Below, piece by piece: positions 41,138-49,650 of a stretch of 64,000 bases of DNA. The notes below the pieces were generated by a model that was not told the origin of the DNA, ran no database searches, and saw nothing but the letters and a program-made list of their open reading frames with translations. The stretch comes from Adlercreutzia faecimuris (GTDB taxonomy: Bacteria > Actinomycetota > Coriobacteriia > Coriobacteriales > Eggerthellaceae): contig NZ_JAJMLW010000002.1 of the NCBI RefSeq assembly GCF_022669055.1, positions 434,001-498,000 of the forward strand, read 5' to 3'. Position 1 is the first letter of the stretch, and every line of letters starts with the position of its first letter. The position numbers and the translations under genes were made by a program.

Positions 41138-42658
41138 ATGGGTTCGCAGAATCCCCACAGCAACGGGCGACCGCACGAGGCGGCCCGCCCGCAGACGCCC
41201 TACGACGCCTGCTACGGCACGCCCGGCGCGCGACCGCAGACGCCCGGGGCCGACCGGCGCGCCGCCGCGCGCCCGCAGCAGCCCGGCCCCGCCGCCGGCC
41301 CGAGCGCCCCGGGGCCCTCCTCCACACCGCCCGGCATGTCGGAGGAGGACTTCGAGCAGCTCTGCCGCCAGATCAGCGAGACCGTCGACCAGGTGTCGCA
41401 GGCCGTGGGGCGCGGCCTGGGCCAGGCGGGCAGCGCCCTCGGCGGCGTCATCAGCCGCGCAGCGGAGCGTCAGCGCCAGGCCGCCGCCGCGCGCGAGGCC
41501 GCCGCTCCCCCGCCGGGCGCGCAGGGTGCCGCCCGCGCGTCCGTCCCCGGTGCCGCCCCCGCGCAGGGCAGCCCCGCCGCCTCCGCTTCCGCCCCCTGGG
41601 CCGCCGCCTCCACGGCGCTCAGCGCCCGGGCGGCCGAACGTCAGCAGCTCGCGCAGCTCAAGGCGCGCTTCAAGTCCCCCGTCGGCCTCACGGCCGCGGG
41701 CGCGGCGCTCACGTTCCTCGGTGCCTATGGCGTCGTCAGCCTCGGCTTGGGAGACGTCTTCTTCACGCTCGGGTCGATCGCCGCCGGCGAAACCGGCTGG
41801 CTTCCCGCCTCGCTCGCCATGGGCGCGGGGGCGGCGCTGTGCGTCTGGCCGCTCGCGGCCGGCATCCGGCGCCTCGGCACGGCGCGGCTCGCCCAGGCGT
41901 TCCGCCGGGCCTTCAGCCAGCGCGAGGTGTGCACCTTCAAGGAGCTGGCCGTCCAAGCCCAGGTCAGCGAGAAGCGCGCCCTCGCCGCGAGCCGCCGGAT
42001 GCTGCGCCGGGGGCTGCTGCCCCAGGGCCACATCGACGACGAGGGCACCTGCCTCATGGTCACCGACGACGTCTACCGCCAGTACCGCGCCGCCCAGGCC
42101 GCCTACCAGGAGCGCTGCCTCGCCCAGAGCGCTGCCGAGGACGAGGCGCGCCGGCAACGGGCCCAGCGCGAGGCCGACGACGCGCTGCCCGCCGACGCGC
42201 GGGCGGTCATCGACGAGGGCACCCGCTCCCTCACGCGCATCGCCGAGCTCAACGACGCCATCGCCGACGCCGCCGTGAGCGCCAAGATCGCCGCCATCGA
42301 GGACGTGGTGGCGCGCATCCTCGACCGCGTGCGCGACGAGCCGGAGTGCGCGAGCGCGCTCGACCGGCTGGCCGGCTACTACCTGCCCACCACCATCCGG
42401 CTGCTCGAGGCCTACGACGACCTGGAGGAGCAGCCGGTCCAAGGCGAGCACATCTCCCGGTCGCGCCATCAGATCGAGCGTACCCTCGACACGCTGCGCG
42501 GCGCCTACGAGAAGCTCCTCGACGAGACGTTCCGCTCCGTGGCCATGGACGTGTCCGCCGACATATCCGTCCTCCACGCGGTGCTCGCGCAGGAGGGCCT
42601 GACCGAGAGCCCCTTCGACCAGACACCCGGCGCCCCGCGCCCCGCCCAGGACGCCTAG
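41138..42658 (+). CDS. XpaC-like (5-bromo-4-chloroindolyl phosphate hydrolysis) membrane protein
   Basis: A 506-residue protein. The first ~165 residues are Pro/Ala/Gln-rich and disordered. Two membrane helices follow (PVGLTAAGAALTFLGAYGVV and SLAMGAGAALCVWPLAAGIR), then a winged-helix-like block (FKELAVQAQVSEKRALAASR) and a long helical C-terminus with conserved YYLPTTIRLLEAYDDLEEQP. This is the XpaC family, nearly always encoded with TelA and linked to tellurite/toxic-anion and envelope stress. The long disordered head is an extension of the usual family length. Confidence 0.85.
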   Translation: MGSQNPHSNGRPHEAARPQTPYDACYGTPGARPQTPGADRRAAARPQQPGPAAGPSAPGPSSTPPGMSEEDFEQLCRQISETVDQVSQAVGRGLGQAGSALGGVISRAAERQRQAAAAREAAAPPPGAQGAARASVPGAAPAQGSPAASASAPWAAASTALSARAAERQQLAQLKARFKSPVGLTAAGAALTFLGAYGVVSLGLGDVFFTLGSIAAGETGWLPASLAMGAGAALCVWPLAAGIRRLGTARLAQAFRRAFSQREVCTFKELAVQAQVSEKRALAASRRMLRRGLLPQGHIDDEGTCLMVTDDVYRQYRAAQAAYQERCLAQSAAEDEARRQRAQREADDALPADARAVIDEGTRSLTRIAELNDAIADAAVSAKIAAIEDVVARILDRVRDEPECASALDRLAGYYLPTTIRLLEAYDDLEEQPVQGEHISRSRHQIERTLDTLRGAYEKLLDETFRSVAMDVSADISVLHAVLAQEGLTESPFDQTPGAPRPAQDA

Positions 42659-42679
42659 GCGCCCGAGAAAGGAACCGCC

Positions 42680-43837
42680 ATGACCGACGAGATGGCCAAG
42701 ATCAGCTCGCTGCCCGTCCCCGAGCTCACCCTCGACCCCCTGGCCGCCGAGGCCCCGGCCGCCCCCATCCTCCAGGCCGAGCCCGCCCAGTCCCCGGCCG
42801 CGGCCCCCTCCCTCGAGGACATGCTGAGCGAGGAGGAGCGCGCCCAGGTGGACGCCTTCGCGGGCCAGATCGACCTGGCCGACTCCCAGCTGGTGCTCAC
42901 CTACGGCGCCGGCGCCCAGAAGAAGATGGCCGACTTCTCCGAGACGGCCCTCGACCGCGTGCGCACCCAGGACCTCGGCGAGGCCGGCGACCTCATCGCC
43001 AGCGTGGTGACGGAGCTCAAGAGCTTCGACGCCGACGAGGAGAAGGGCCTCTTCGGGTTCTTCAAGCGCCAGGCCGACAAGGTGACCGCCCTCAAGGCGC
43101 GCTACGACAAGGCCCAGGCCAACGTCGACAAGATCGTGCGGGCGCTCGAGGGCCACCAGGTGACCCTCATGAAGGACGCCGCCATGCTCGACCAGCTCTA
43201 CGAGCTCAACCTGGCCTACTTCAAGGAGCTCACCATGTACCTCCTGGCCGGACGCAAGCGCCTGGCCCAGGTGCGCGAGGGCGAGCTGCGCGAGCTGGCC
43301 GAGCAGGCCCGCGCCACCGGCCGCACCGAGGACGCCGAGGCCGCCCAGCGCCTGGAGGCCGCCTGCAACCGCTTCGAGAAGAAGCTCTCCGACCTCGACC
43401 TCACCCGCACCATCGCCCTGCAGATGGCCCCGCAGATCCGCCTCGTGCAGAACAACGAGGCCCTCATGATAGAGAAGATCCAGACCACGCTCGTCAACAC
43501 CATCCCCCTGTGGAAGAGCCAGATGGTGCTCGCCCTGGGCCTGGCCAACAACGAGGCGGCCCTGCGTGCCCAGACGGCGGTCACCGACATGACCAACGAG
43601 CTTCTGCGCAAGAACGCCGAGAAGCTGCGCCAGTCCACCGTCGAGGTGGCCCGCGAGAGCGAGCGCGGCATCGTGGAGGTGGAGACCCTGCGCGCCGCCA
43701 ATGACAACCTCATCCAGACCTTCGACGAGGTCATGCGCATCCAGGAGGAGGGCCGCGCCAAGCGGGCCGAGGCCGAGGCGGAGATGCGCAAGATGGAGGC
43801 CGAGCTCAAGGAGAAGCTGCTCTCCTTCCGCGGCTAG
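42680..43837 (+). CDS. telA: TelA-family toxic anion resistance protein
   Basis: A 385-residue soluble coiled-coil protein. Family blocks: LTYGAGAQKKMADFSETALD, LGEAGDLIASVVTELKSFD, FFKRQADKVTALKARYDKAQ, and later IALQMAPQIRLVQNNEALMI and IPLWKSQMVLALGLANNEAA. The 22-base gap after the xpaC-like gene shows one transcription unit. TelA is linked to tellurite, bacteriocin and envelope-stress tolerance; its molecular action is not settled. Confidence 0.92.
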   Translation: MTDEMAKISSLPVPELTLDPLAAEAPAAPILQAEPAQSPAAAPSLEDMLSEEERAQVDAFAGQIDLADSQLVLTYGAGAQKKMADFSETALDRVRTQDLGEAGDLIASVVTELKSFDADEEKGLFGFFKRQADKVTALKARYDKAQANVDKIVRALEGHQVTLMKDAAMLDQLYELNLAYFKELTMYLLAGRKRLAQVREGELRELAEQARATGRTEDAEAAQRLEAACNRFEKKLSDLDLTRTIALQMAPQIRLVQNNEALMIEKIQTTLVNTIPLWKSQMVLALGLANNEAALRAQTAVTDMTNELLRKNAEKLRQSTVEVARESERGIVEVETLRAANDNLIQTFDEVMRIQEEGRAKRAEAEAEMRKMEAELKEKLLSFRG

Positions 43838-43937
43838 CCCTGCCGCGCCCGCCGAGACGCTCTCCGCTCCTGCTCGGATTCGGCGAGGACGGGAGAAGAA
43901 CGCTCGCCTAGAATGGAAGCCGTAAGGAGACGTTGGC

Positions 43938-44798
43938 ATGAACCTGCTGGAGAACCTCAACGCGGCGATAGCCTACCTCGAGGAGCACCTGGGCGATCCC
44001 CTGGACTGGGAGGCCCTCGCCCGCAAGGCGGGCTGCTCGTCGTTCCAGCTGCAGCGGATGTTCCCCTACCTTACGGGGATGACGCTGCCCGAGTACGTGC
44101 GCCGGAGGCGCATGACCCGGGCAGCGGCCGACCTGCTGGCGGGCGACGCGCGCGTCGCGGAGGTGGCCCTGCGCTACGGCTACGAGTCGCCCACCGCGTT
44201 CAACCGGGCGTTCAAGGCCGTGCACGGGGTGGCCCCCAGCGCGGCGCGCCACGGGGGAGCCCAGCTGGCGACTTACCCGCGCCTCACGTTCACCTTGTCC
44301 GTGAAGGGGGCAGAACCTATGGATTACCGCATCATCGAGCAGCCGGCGTTCCGCGTCGTGGGCGTGCCGTCCGGCAATGGCGATTGGAACGTCGAGGACG
44401 CCGGGGAGAAGGCCACCGCCTACTGGGCCGAGCTGGGGCCGCGCATCCACGAGATCCTCGCGCTCATGGACGGCAGCGAGCCGGCGGGGCTGCTGGGCGT
44501 GCAGCTCTGCCGCGACGGTGCCTTCGACTGCTACATGGCCTGCGTGGCCACGGACGCGCCCTGCCCGCCGGCCATGGCCGAGCGCGTGGTGCCGGCGGCC
44601 ACCTACGCCGTCTTCGAGTGCGTCGGCCCCATGCCCCAAGCCATGAACGAGCTGTGGCACCGCATCCTCACGGAGTGGCTGCCCGCGTCGGGCTTCGAGT
44701 GGGCCACCGGCTCCGACGTCGAGCGCTACCTCACGCCGGGCATGACCGCCCCCGACAGCCGCAGCGAGGTCTGGCTGCCCGTGCGACCGGCCCGCTAG
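43938..44798 (+). CDS. AraC-family regulator with GyrI-like effector domain
   Basis: A 286-residue activator. The N-terminal AraC HTH pair spans residues 1-100 (LDWEALARKAGCSSFQLQRM; VAEVALRYGYESPTAFNRAF). The C-terminal GyrI-like ligand domain starts at DYRIIEQPAFRVVGVPSGNG and ends in the usual EVWLPV strand. It senses small amphipathic or cationic drugs (Rob/SoxS-like family). It is 37 bases upstream of another GyrI-like protein, which may sequester the same ligand. Confidence 0.88.
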   Translation: MNLLENLNAAIAYLEEHLGDPLDWEALARKAGCSSFQLQRMFPYLTGMTLPEYVRRRRMTRAAADLLAGDARVAEVALRYGYESPTAFNRAFKAVHGVAPSAARHGGAQLATYPRLTFTLSVKGAEPMDYRIIEQPAFRVVGVPSGNGDWNVEDAGEKATAYWAELGPRIHEILALMDGSEPAGLLGVQLCRDGAFDCYMACVATDAPCPPAMAERVVPAATYAVFECVGPMPQAMNELWHRILTEWLPASGFEWATGSDVERYLTPGMTAPDSRSEVWLPVRPAR

Positions 44799-44835
44799 CC
44801 CCGCCGCGCCCGCCGAGAAGCCAAGGAGAAGCCCC

Positions 44836-45468
44836 ATGCCCTACGACTACAAGCGCGAGCTCAAGGAGCTCTACCAGCCGCCGCGCACGCCCGGCGTCGT
44901 CACCGTGCCGCCGGCGACCTACGTCGCCGTGGACGGCCGGGGTGATCCGAACGAGCCGGACGGCGCCTACCAGCGCGCCCTCGGCCTGCTCTACGGCCTC
45001 TCGTTCACCCTCAAGATGGCCCCGAAGGCCGGCGTGGACCTGCCCGGGTACTTCGCCTACGTCGTGCCGCCGCTGGAGGGCCTCTGGACGCTCGACGGCG
45101 CCGGCGCGTTCGACCCGGCCCGCAAGGACGACTTCGCGTGGACGAGCTGCATCCGGCTCCCGGGCTTCGTGACGCCCGAGATCTTCGAGTGGGCCCGAGG
45201 TGAGGCCGAGCGCAAGAAGGGCGGCGACTTCTCCGCCGTGCGGATGATGACCCTGGACGAGGGGCTGTGCGTGCAGCGCCTCCACGTCGGCCCCTACGAC
45301 GACGAGCCGCCCGCCATCGATGAGCTTCACCGGTTCGCAGAGGAGGAGGGGCTCACCATCGACCTGACGCCGCAGCGGCGCCACCACGAGATCTACCTCT
45401 CCGACCCGCGGCGCACCGCCCCCGAGAAGCTCAAGACCGTCATCCGCCTGCCCGCACGCCCGGCCTAG
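44836..45468 (+). CDS. GyrI-like small-molecule-binding protein
   Basis: A 210-residue soluble protein: DYKRELKELYQPPRTPGVVT, VPPATYVAVDGRGDPNEPDG, and a C-terminal HHEIYLSDPRRTAPEKLKTV IRL end (here HHEIYLSDPRRTAPEKLKTV then IRLPARPA). This is the standalone GyrI-like family with two SHS2 modules; some members hydrolyse or bind cyclopropane-type and other hydrophobic compounds. AAGGAGAAG lies before ATG 44836. It is in one unit with the AraC regulator. Confidence 0.88.
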   Translation: MPYDYKRELKELYQPPRTPGVVTVPPATYVAVDGRGDPNEPDGAYQRALGLLYGLSFTLKMAPKAGVDLPGYFAYVVPPLEGLWTLDGAGAFDPARKDDFAWTSCIRLPGFVTPEIFEWARGEAERKKGGDFSAVRMMTLDEGLCVQRLHVGPYDDEPPAIDELHRFAEEEGLTIDLTPQRRHHEIYLSDPRRTAPEKLKTVIRLPARPA

Positions 45469-45540
45469 GGGTTGCGGCGCGTTCACCTTCTTTCTTGCTG
45501 CGATTATTTAAGAACACTTGTTTGTAAATAGGTTTGCTGA

Positions 45541-45561
45541 TATAATCGTAAACACGTTTAC
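45541..45561 (+). promoter_or_regulatory. Promoter and palindromic operator of the toxin-antitoxin unit
   Basis: -10 TATAAT (45541-45546) has TTGTTT 17 bases upstream (45518-45523). Immediately after it is the perfect palindrome GTAAACACGTTTAC (45548-45561), with a further TTTGTAAAT half-site in the spacer. The palindrome would cover the transcription start, as expected for antitoxin autorepression. Confidence 0.7.
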
Positions 45562-45575
45562 AGGAGGTGCTGGCA

Positions 45576-45866
45576 ATGGCAACGCGAACGTTCTCGAGCC
45601 GGGCTGACGAAGAACAGCTCGCCTTCGCCGATGCCCTCTCGCGCCGCGAGTACGGGATGTCCTACGGGCAGTACTGCGGAACCGTGCTCCTCGGCTCGAT
45701 CAAGGCAACCGGATCGCTCCCGCGCCCCGCCCAAGCGGAGGAGGACGCAAGAAAGAAGGCGGCAGCGTCCCTCATAAGGGGGTTCTCCGCCCACGTGCGC
45801 AACCCCGAGGTGGCATGCCTTTCCGACGAGGGCATACGCGAGCTCATAGCGAGCCGCTATGACTAG
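45576..45866 (+). CDS. Antitoxin of PIN-domain toxin pair
   Basis: A 96-residue protein: MATRTFSSRADEEQLAFADA, REYGMSYGQYCGTVLLGSIK and a helical C-terminus (ACLSDEGIRELIASRYD). The N-terminus looks like a ribbon-helix-helix (RelB/DinJ-like) DNA-binding domain, the rest a toxin-binding segment. GGAGGTG precedes ATG 45576. It overlaps the toxin gene by eight bases. Confidence 0.8.
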   Translation: MATRTFSSRADEEQLAFADALSRREYGMSYGQYCGTVLLGSIKATGSLPRPAQAEEDARKKAAASLIRGFSAHVRNPEVACLSDEGIRELIASRYD

Positions 45867-46302
45867 GCGCCTGCTCATCGACACCAACATCCTCCTCGAC
45901 GCGGCGATGGGAGAGCGCCCTGGGTGGACGGCGGCAACGCTCCTCGTCGACGAGCTAGTCTACGAGGACGTCATCGGCTACGTCTCGGCGCTCTCGCTCA
46001 AGGACGTCTACTACGTCCTCTCAAAATACGCCGACGAGCGCGCAGCGCGATCCTTCGTCCTCGCCACCATGAACCTGCTCACCGTCGCGGACGTGGATGG
46101 CGCGCTCTGCCGGCTCGCCGCGCTTTCAGACGAGCCGGACTTCGAAGACGGCATCATCAGGGCTTGCGCTGAGGATCTGTCCGTCGACTTCATCATATCG
46201 AGGGATGAGAAGACGTTCGCGCGCTCCCCCATCAGACGGCTCTCCGCCCAGGAGTACATCGACCTGTTCTGTACGACGGAGGAGATCGACTTACCCGACT
46301 GA
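45859..46302 (+). CDS. PIN-domain ribonuclease toxin (VapC-like)
   Basis: A 147-residue toxin with the acidic PIN active site: LLIDTNILLDAAMGERPG (first Asp), SLKDVYYVLSKYADERAARS, DEPDFEDGIIRACAEDLSVD (second and third acidic residues) and FIISRDEKTFARSPI (fourth). It cleaves RNA when freed from its antitoxin, translated from the overlapping upstream gene. The AT-rich promoter and the cut at the HsmA gene downstream suggest that the pair was inserted here. Confidence 0.85.
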   Translation: MTRRLLIDTNILLDAAMGERPGWTAATLLVDELVYEDVIGYVSALSLKDVYYVLSKYADERAARSFVLATMNLLTVADVDGALCRLAALSDEPDFEDGIIRACAEDLSVDFIISRDEKTFARSPIRRLSAQEYIDLFCTTEEIDLPD

Positions 46303-46338
46303 CATGGCAGAAGACAGCCTGCCCCGGCGCCCCGGGCG

Positions 46339-46803
46339 ATGGGCAGCCGTTGCACAGTCTTCTTCTACACCTGGGGCGTCTTCGGCGAGCGCCGCCACGG
46401 CTCGCTCTCGCTGCGCTACGTGCTGCTCTTCTGGGCCGGCCTGGCCTGCGACACCACCGGCACCCTCACCATGAGCGCCATCGCTGGGCAATCGGCGGCC
46501 ACCGGCTTCGGCATCCACGCCCTCACGGGCATGGCCGCCATCATCCTCATGCTCGTGCACGCCCTGTGGGCCACCATCACCTACCGCCGCGGCAGCCTGC
46601 AGGCCCAGCGCCGCTTCCACACCTTCAGCACCATCGTGTGGCTGGCGTGGCTCGTGCCCTACATCATCGGGATGCTGGTGGGCATCCCTGCCATCCACCT
46701 GCAGTCGGTCTGCGCCATCGGGACGAGCCTCGTGGTGGCGGGCCTGCTGACCGCCGTCATCTTCGGGTTCGACCGTAGGAAGGCCGTCCACGCCCATCGC
46801 TAG
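46339..46803 (+). CDS. HsmA-like membrane protein, N-terminus cut
   Basis: A four-helix membrane protein of the HsmA (TIGR03987) type: FFYTWGVFGERRHGSLSLRY, LLFWAGLACDTTGTLTMSAI, GFGIHALTGMAAIILMLVHA and WLAWLVPYIIGMLVGIPAI. The family normally has about a dozen more residues before FYTxGV completing the first helix; here the frame begins MGSRCTV and sequence similarity starts right at FFYT. The toxin gene ends only 36 bases upstream, so the 5' end appears to have been replaced. It may be non-functional. No good ribosome site is seen. Confidence 0.65.
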   Translation: MGSRCTVFFYTWGVFGERRHGSLSLRYVLLFWAGLACDTTGTLTMSAIAGQSAATGFGIHALTGMAAIILMLVHALWATITYRRGSLQAQRRFHTFSTIVWLAWLVPYIIGMLVGIPAIHLQSVCAIGTSLVVAGLLTAVIFGFDRRKAVHAHR

Positions 46804-47002
46804 GCAGCGCCTCGCGGGCCAAGCGCCAGATGCAACGCGTGGGGCCGCGTCCCCGGCATGTCCTCATGCCGCGGGGTGCGACCCTTCGTCACGTTTTGGC
46901 GCACGGGCGCGGGCAGGCCGGCAACAGCCGGCGGACGCAAGGGGCGTCCCTGCCGCGGCTCGCTAGAGTAGGGCCATGTGGTACGCGCGGAAGGGAGGCA
47001 TC

Positions 47003-47419
47003 GTGGCGAAGGCGGGCGCAGCGGCGGGCGCGACGGGCATGGCAAGCACGGCGGCAACGGGCTCGGCAGCCCCGACAGCAGCCCCGACGGCCTCGGCGCG
47101 AGACGCCGCCGACAAGGTGACGTTCGACAAGCGGGGCTGCCAGGCGCTGCTGCGCAAGCACCCGGCGCTCGAGGGGCGCGTGGCCGCTACGGTCGAGTCC
47201 CAGCTGGCCCACGGGCTGTTCAAGTCGAAGTTCGCCACCGCCGAGCGCTGGGAGGGCCAGCCCGTCTGGGAGTGCCGCGTCAACGAGGCCTCCGCAGGCT
47301 CGGTGCGCGCCGCCTTCAGCGTCCGCGACGGAGAGGCCACGGTCATCTACCTCTCCCCCACCCTCCAGAAGCGCGCCTTCACCGCCGAGCTCGACCGGTT
47401 CCTGAGGAGGCGCCCATGA
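47003..47419 (+). CDS. Hypothetical protein with RelE-like C-terminal part
   Basis: A ~138-residue protein. The first 40 residues are Ala/Gly/Thr-rich. The second part (residues 45-138) reads CQALLRKHPALEGRVAATVE, VWECRVNEASAGSVRAAFSV and RDGEATVIYLSPTLQKRAFT. The strand pattern, with an R before the second strand and a final helix, resembles ParE/RelE-fold proteins, but catalytic residues are not evident. The start is GTG 47003 after AAGGGAGG; ATG 46976, six bases after a -10-like TAGAGT, is an alternative leaderless start. It overlaps the next gene by four bases, so the pair may work together. Confidence 0.55.
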   Translation: MAKAGAAAGATGMASTAATGSAAPTAAPTASARDAADKVTFDKRGCQALLRKHPALEGRVAATVESQLAHGLFKSKFATAERWEGQPVWECRVNEASAGSVRAAFSVRDGEATVIYLSPTLQKRAFTAELDRFLRRRP

Positions 47420-47688
47420 GGCTCATGCCCGCAAAGCAGGCCCAGGCGCGGCTCATGAGCGCGCCCGGCGACGCCGGCCTGCGCACCCTGACCCTGCTCA
47501 CGTTCAAGAAGGACCGCTCCGTCGCCCTGGAGCGCGACGCCGAGGGCGCCTGGGAGCTCTTCGAGGACGGCTTCGAGCGCGCCCGCACGCCGCTGCCCGC
47601 CGGTGGCGCGGGAAAGCGCCTGGTCAAGGACGCCTTCAAGCGCGAGTTCCCCCGGAGCAACAAGCTCTACGTCGACGAGCGCCGCTAG
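47416..47688 (+). CDS. Hypothetical protein coupled to preceding gene
   Basis: A 90-residue basic protein, MRLMPAKQAQARLMSAPGDA at its start and KRLVKDAFKREFPRSNKLYV near its end. The middle strands (LTLLTFKKDRSVALERD; WELFEDGFER) suggest a small beta-rich fold. No family recognised. ATGA overlap with the upstream RelE-like gene. Confidence 0.55.
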   Translation: MRLMPAKQAQARLMSAPGDAGLRTLTLLTFKKDRSVALERDAEGAWELFEDGFERARTPLPAGGAGKRLVKDAFKREFPRSNKLYVDERR

Positions 47689-47817
47689 AGGCGCGCCCGC
47701 GAGCCCCCCGACCGGAGGTCATCCGCCACGCCCCCCCACGCGAAAAGGGACGCGCCCGACACCGGACGCGCCCCTCGCCAGTCCTGCCGGCAGCGCCGGC
47801 ATGCGGGCGTCAAGCCG

Positions 47818-48780
47818 CTACTTGTTCTCCTCCAGCACGCGCTCGTAGGGCCGCGTCCCCGCGTAGATCTCATCCTTGAGCGGGTTGAGGCGCAGCTTGC
47901 GGACGCGGACGAGCTGGTAGACCGCCAGCGCCACGTTGGCCGCGAGCGCCACCAGGCTCACCACGAAGAACGCCGTGGGGTTGTGAGTGGTGGGGATGGG
48001 TGCCAGCACGTCGGCGAACTGGGGCACCGTCATCACGAACATGATCCACAGCGCGAGCGTCTGCGCCCGGTGCTGCAGCCATGCTCCCCGCTTGATGAGG
48101 AACGTGGGGATGGTGCAGGCCAGGAGCAGCGCCAGCCCGCAGTAGGCGGAGTGATCCGAGATGCAGTTGTAGGTGTAGGCGAAGTTCCACAGGTCGTAGG
48201 CGATGACCCACGCCCAGATCATGTCGGGCCAGATCATGTCGCGCGCCGGATCCTTGGAGATGATGATGCCGAACCAGCCGCAGATGGTGAGGATGTTGAG
48301 GATGCCGGCGATGCCGTTCATGATGTTCCACGGGCCCGAGATGGTCCACAGGTTCTCGACCACGCCGCCCTCCCACAGCGCGAAGCTGAACACCTGGAAG
48401 TCGCGCGCCACGGCCTCGGCGATGTTGATGGCCAGGATCAGCGGCGGGAAGCACAGCGCCCACTTCTTCTCGTAGAGGTGATGGACCTTGCCGTCCGCGC
48501 CCGTCCACTTGACGAAGCGCAGCGCGATGAACCCGAGGCACCCGGCCAGGGCCGAGTAGGTCTTGACCCAGTTGAACCACGTGCCCGTGCCGTACTCGTT
48601 GCCCGGCGCGGCGGTGGTGGGCCACACGAACACGGTGAGCGCGAGCGGCACCGCCGCGAACAGGACGATTCCGCACCAGAGCTTCACGCGCCCGAGCTCG
48701 TTGAACGCCATGAGCGCGAACAGGACGAACAGCCAGATGGCCCAGTAGATGGGATCGGCTGCCTCGTAGAGGATTCCCAT
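47818..48780 (-). CDS. DUF5692-family integral membrane protein
   Basis: A 320-residue protein with about nine membrane helices, starting MGILYEAADPIYWAIWLFVL. Characteristic parts are PGNEYGTGTWFNWVKTYSAL, WEGGVVENLWTISGPWNIMN and FAYTYNCISDHSAYCGLALL. It matches the DUF5692 family, abundant in Eggerthellaceae and of unknown function. GAAGGAGG precedes ATG 48780. A TetR gene is divergent and probably controls it through the dyad at 48848-48874. Confidence 0.8.
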   Translation of the reverse strand: MGILYEAADPIYWAIWLFVLFALMAFNELGRVKLWCGIVLFAAVPLALTVFVWPTTAAPGNEYGTGTWFNWVKTYSALAGCLGFIALRFVKWTGADGKVHHLYEKKWALCFPPLILAINIAEAVARDFQVFSFALWEGGVVENLWTISGPWNIMNGIAGILNILTICGWFGIIISKDPARDMIWPDMIWAWVIAYDLWNFAYTYNCISDHSAYCGLALLLACTIPTFLIKRGAWLQHRAQTLALWIMFVMTVPQFADVLAPIPTTHNPTAFFVVSLVALAANVALAVYQLVRVRKLRLNPLKDEIYAGTRPYERVLEENK

Positions 48781-48847
48781 GATCTGCCTCCTTCGATTAC
48801 CCCAACCTTTCGATGGCCATAGCCTAAAATGGGCAGACGGGCATTTC

Positions 48848-48874
48848 TTTCACATATCCCGTTGACTTGTGAAA
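48848..48874. promoter_or_regulatory. TTTCACA-TGTGAAA dyad between divergent genes
   Basis: Seven-base perfect half-sites separated by 13 bases, in the 140-base spacer between the DUF5692 and TetR genes. TTGACT overlaps the dyad as a possible -35. Candidate TetR operator. Confidence 0.55.
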
Positions 48875-48921
48875 TCCTGAGGCCGGGCAGCCGCGACGCG
48901 GCCCGAACGGAAGGAGGTCCG

Positions 48922-49650
48922 GTGAGGCCCCTGTCCCACTATCCCCAGCGCACGCCGCGCGAGGCGGCGGCCGCCGAGCGCCCCGCCCGCCGCACGCTGG
49001 CCGAGAGCCGGCGGCTCACCGGCACGCCCGGCGTCATCCTGGCCGCCGCGCGCAAGCTCTTCGAGCGCGACGGCGTGCGCGCCACCACGGTGGGCGCCGT
49101 CGCCCGCGAGGCGAACGTCACCCGCGAGCTGGTGTACTACCACTTCGGCAGCAAGGACGGCCTGGTCGAGGCCCTCATCGACGACTACGTCGAGGACCTG
49201 GTGGAGAGCGTGATCGTCTGGAACGAGTCGCGTGTCTTCGGCGACACGGCCGGGTCGCTGCGCGCCTGCGTGCGCACGTTCCGCTACGCGCTCTACGACG
49301 CGGAGGGACAGCCGCGGCCCATGATCGGCGTGCTCGAGGAGCTGGGCATCCGCGACGCCTTCGACGTGCGCGCCACCAAGGAGACGGCAGCCTGCCTGAA
49401 CGACCATATCGCCAAGGAGTACGCGGCCTGGCACGACCTGGAGATAGAGCTCGTCTACGAGATGTTCTGCCTGGTGGTGTTCGGGCTGGTGGGACTCGTG
49501 AAGGTCAACCCCCGCATCAGCGACGACGACCTGATGAAGGTGGTCGAGCAGACCCTGCGCCTCGACATGGCGCCGCTCAGCCCGCGCCCGCCCGACGACG
49601 GGGGCGGGGATCGGGCCCGAGAGCCCCGCGGCAGCGCGCGCCCGCGCTAG
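48922..49650 (+). CDS. TetR-family regulator
   Basis: A 242-residue repressor with an unusual ~35-residue basic N-terminal extension (RRTLAESRRLTGTPG), then the TetR HTH: ILAAARKLFERDGVRATTVG, VAREANVTRELVYYHFGSKD. The C-terminal domain has IELVYEMFCLVVFGLVGLVK. The tail is Arg/Pro-rich. It starts at GTG 48922 after AAGGAGG. It is divergent from the DUF5692 gene. The last four bases overlap the convergent fbp gene. Confidence 0.88.
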   Translation: MRPLSHYPQRTPREAAAAERPARRTLAESRRLTGTPGVILAAARKLFERDGVRATTVGAVAREANVTRELVYYHFGSKDGLVEALIDDYVEDLVESVIVWNESRVFGDTAGSLRACVRTFRYALYDAEGQPRPMIGVLEELGIRDAFDVRATKETAACLNDHIAKEYAAWHDLEIELVYEMFCLVVFGLVGLVKVNPRISDDDLMKVVEQTLRLDMAPLSPRPPDDGGGDRAREPRGSARPR

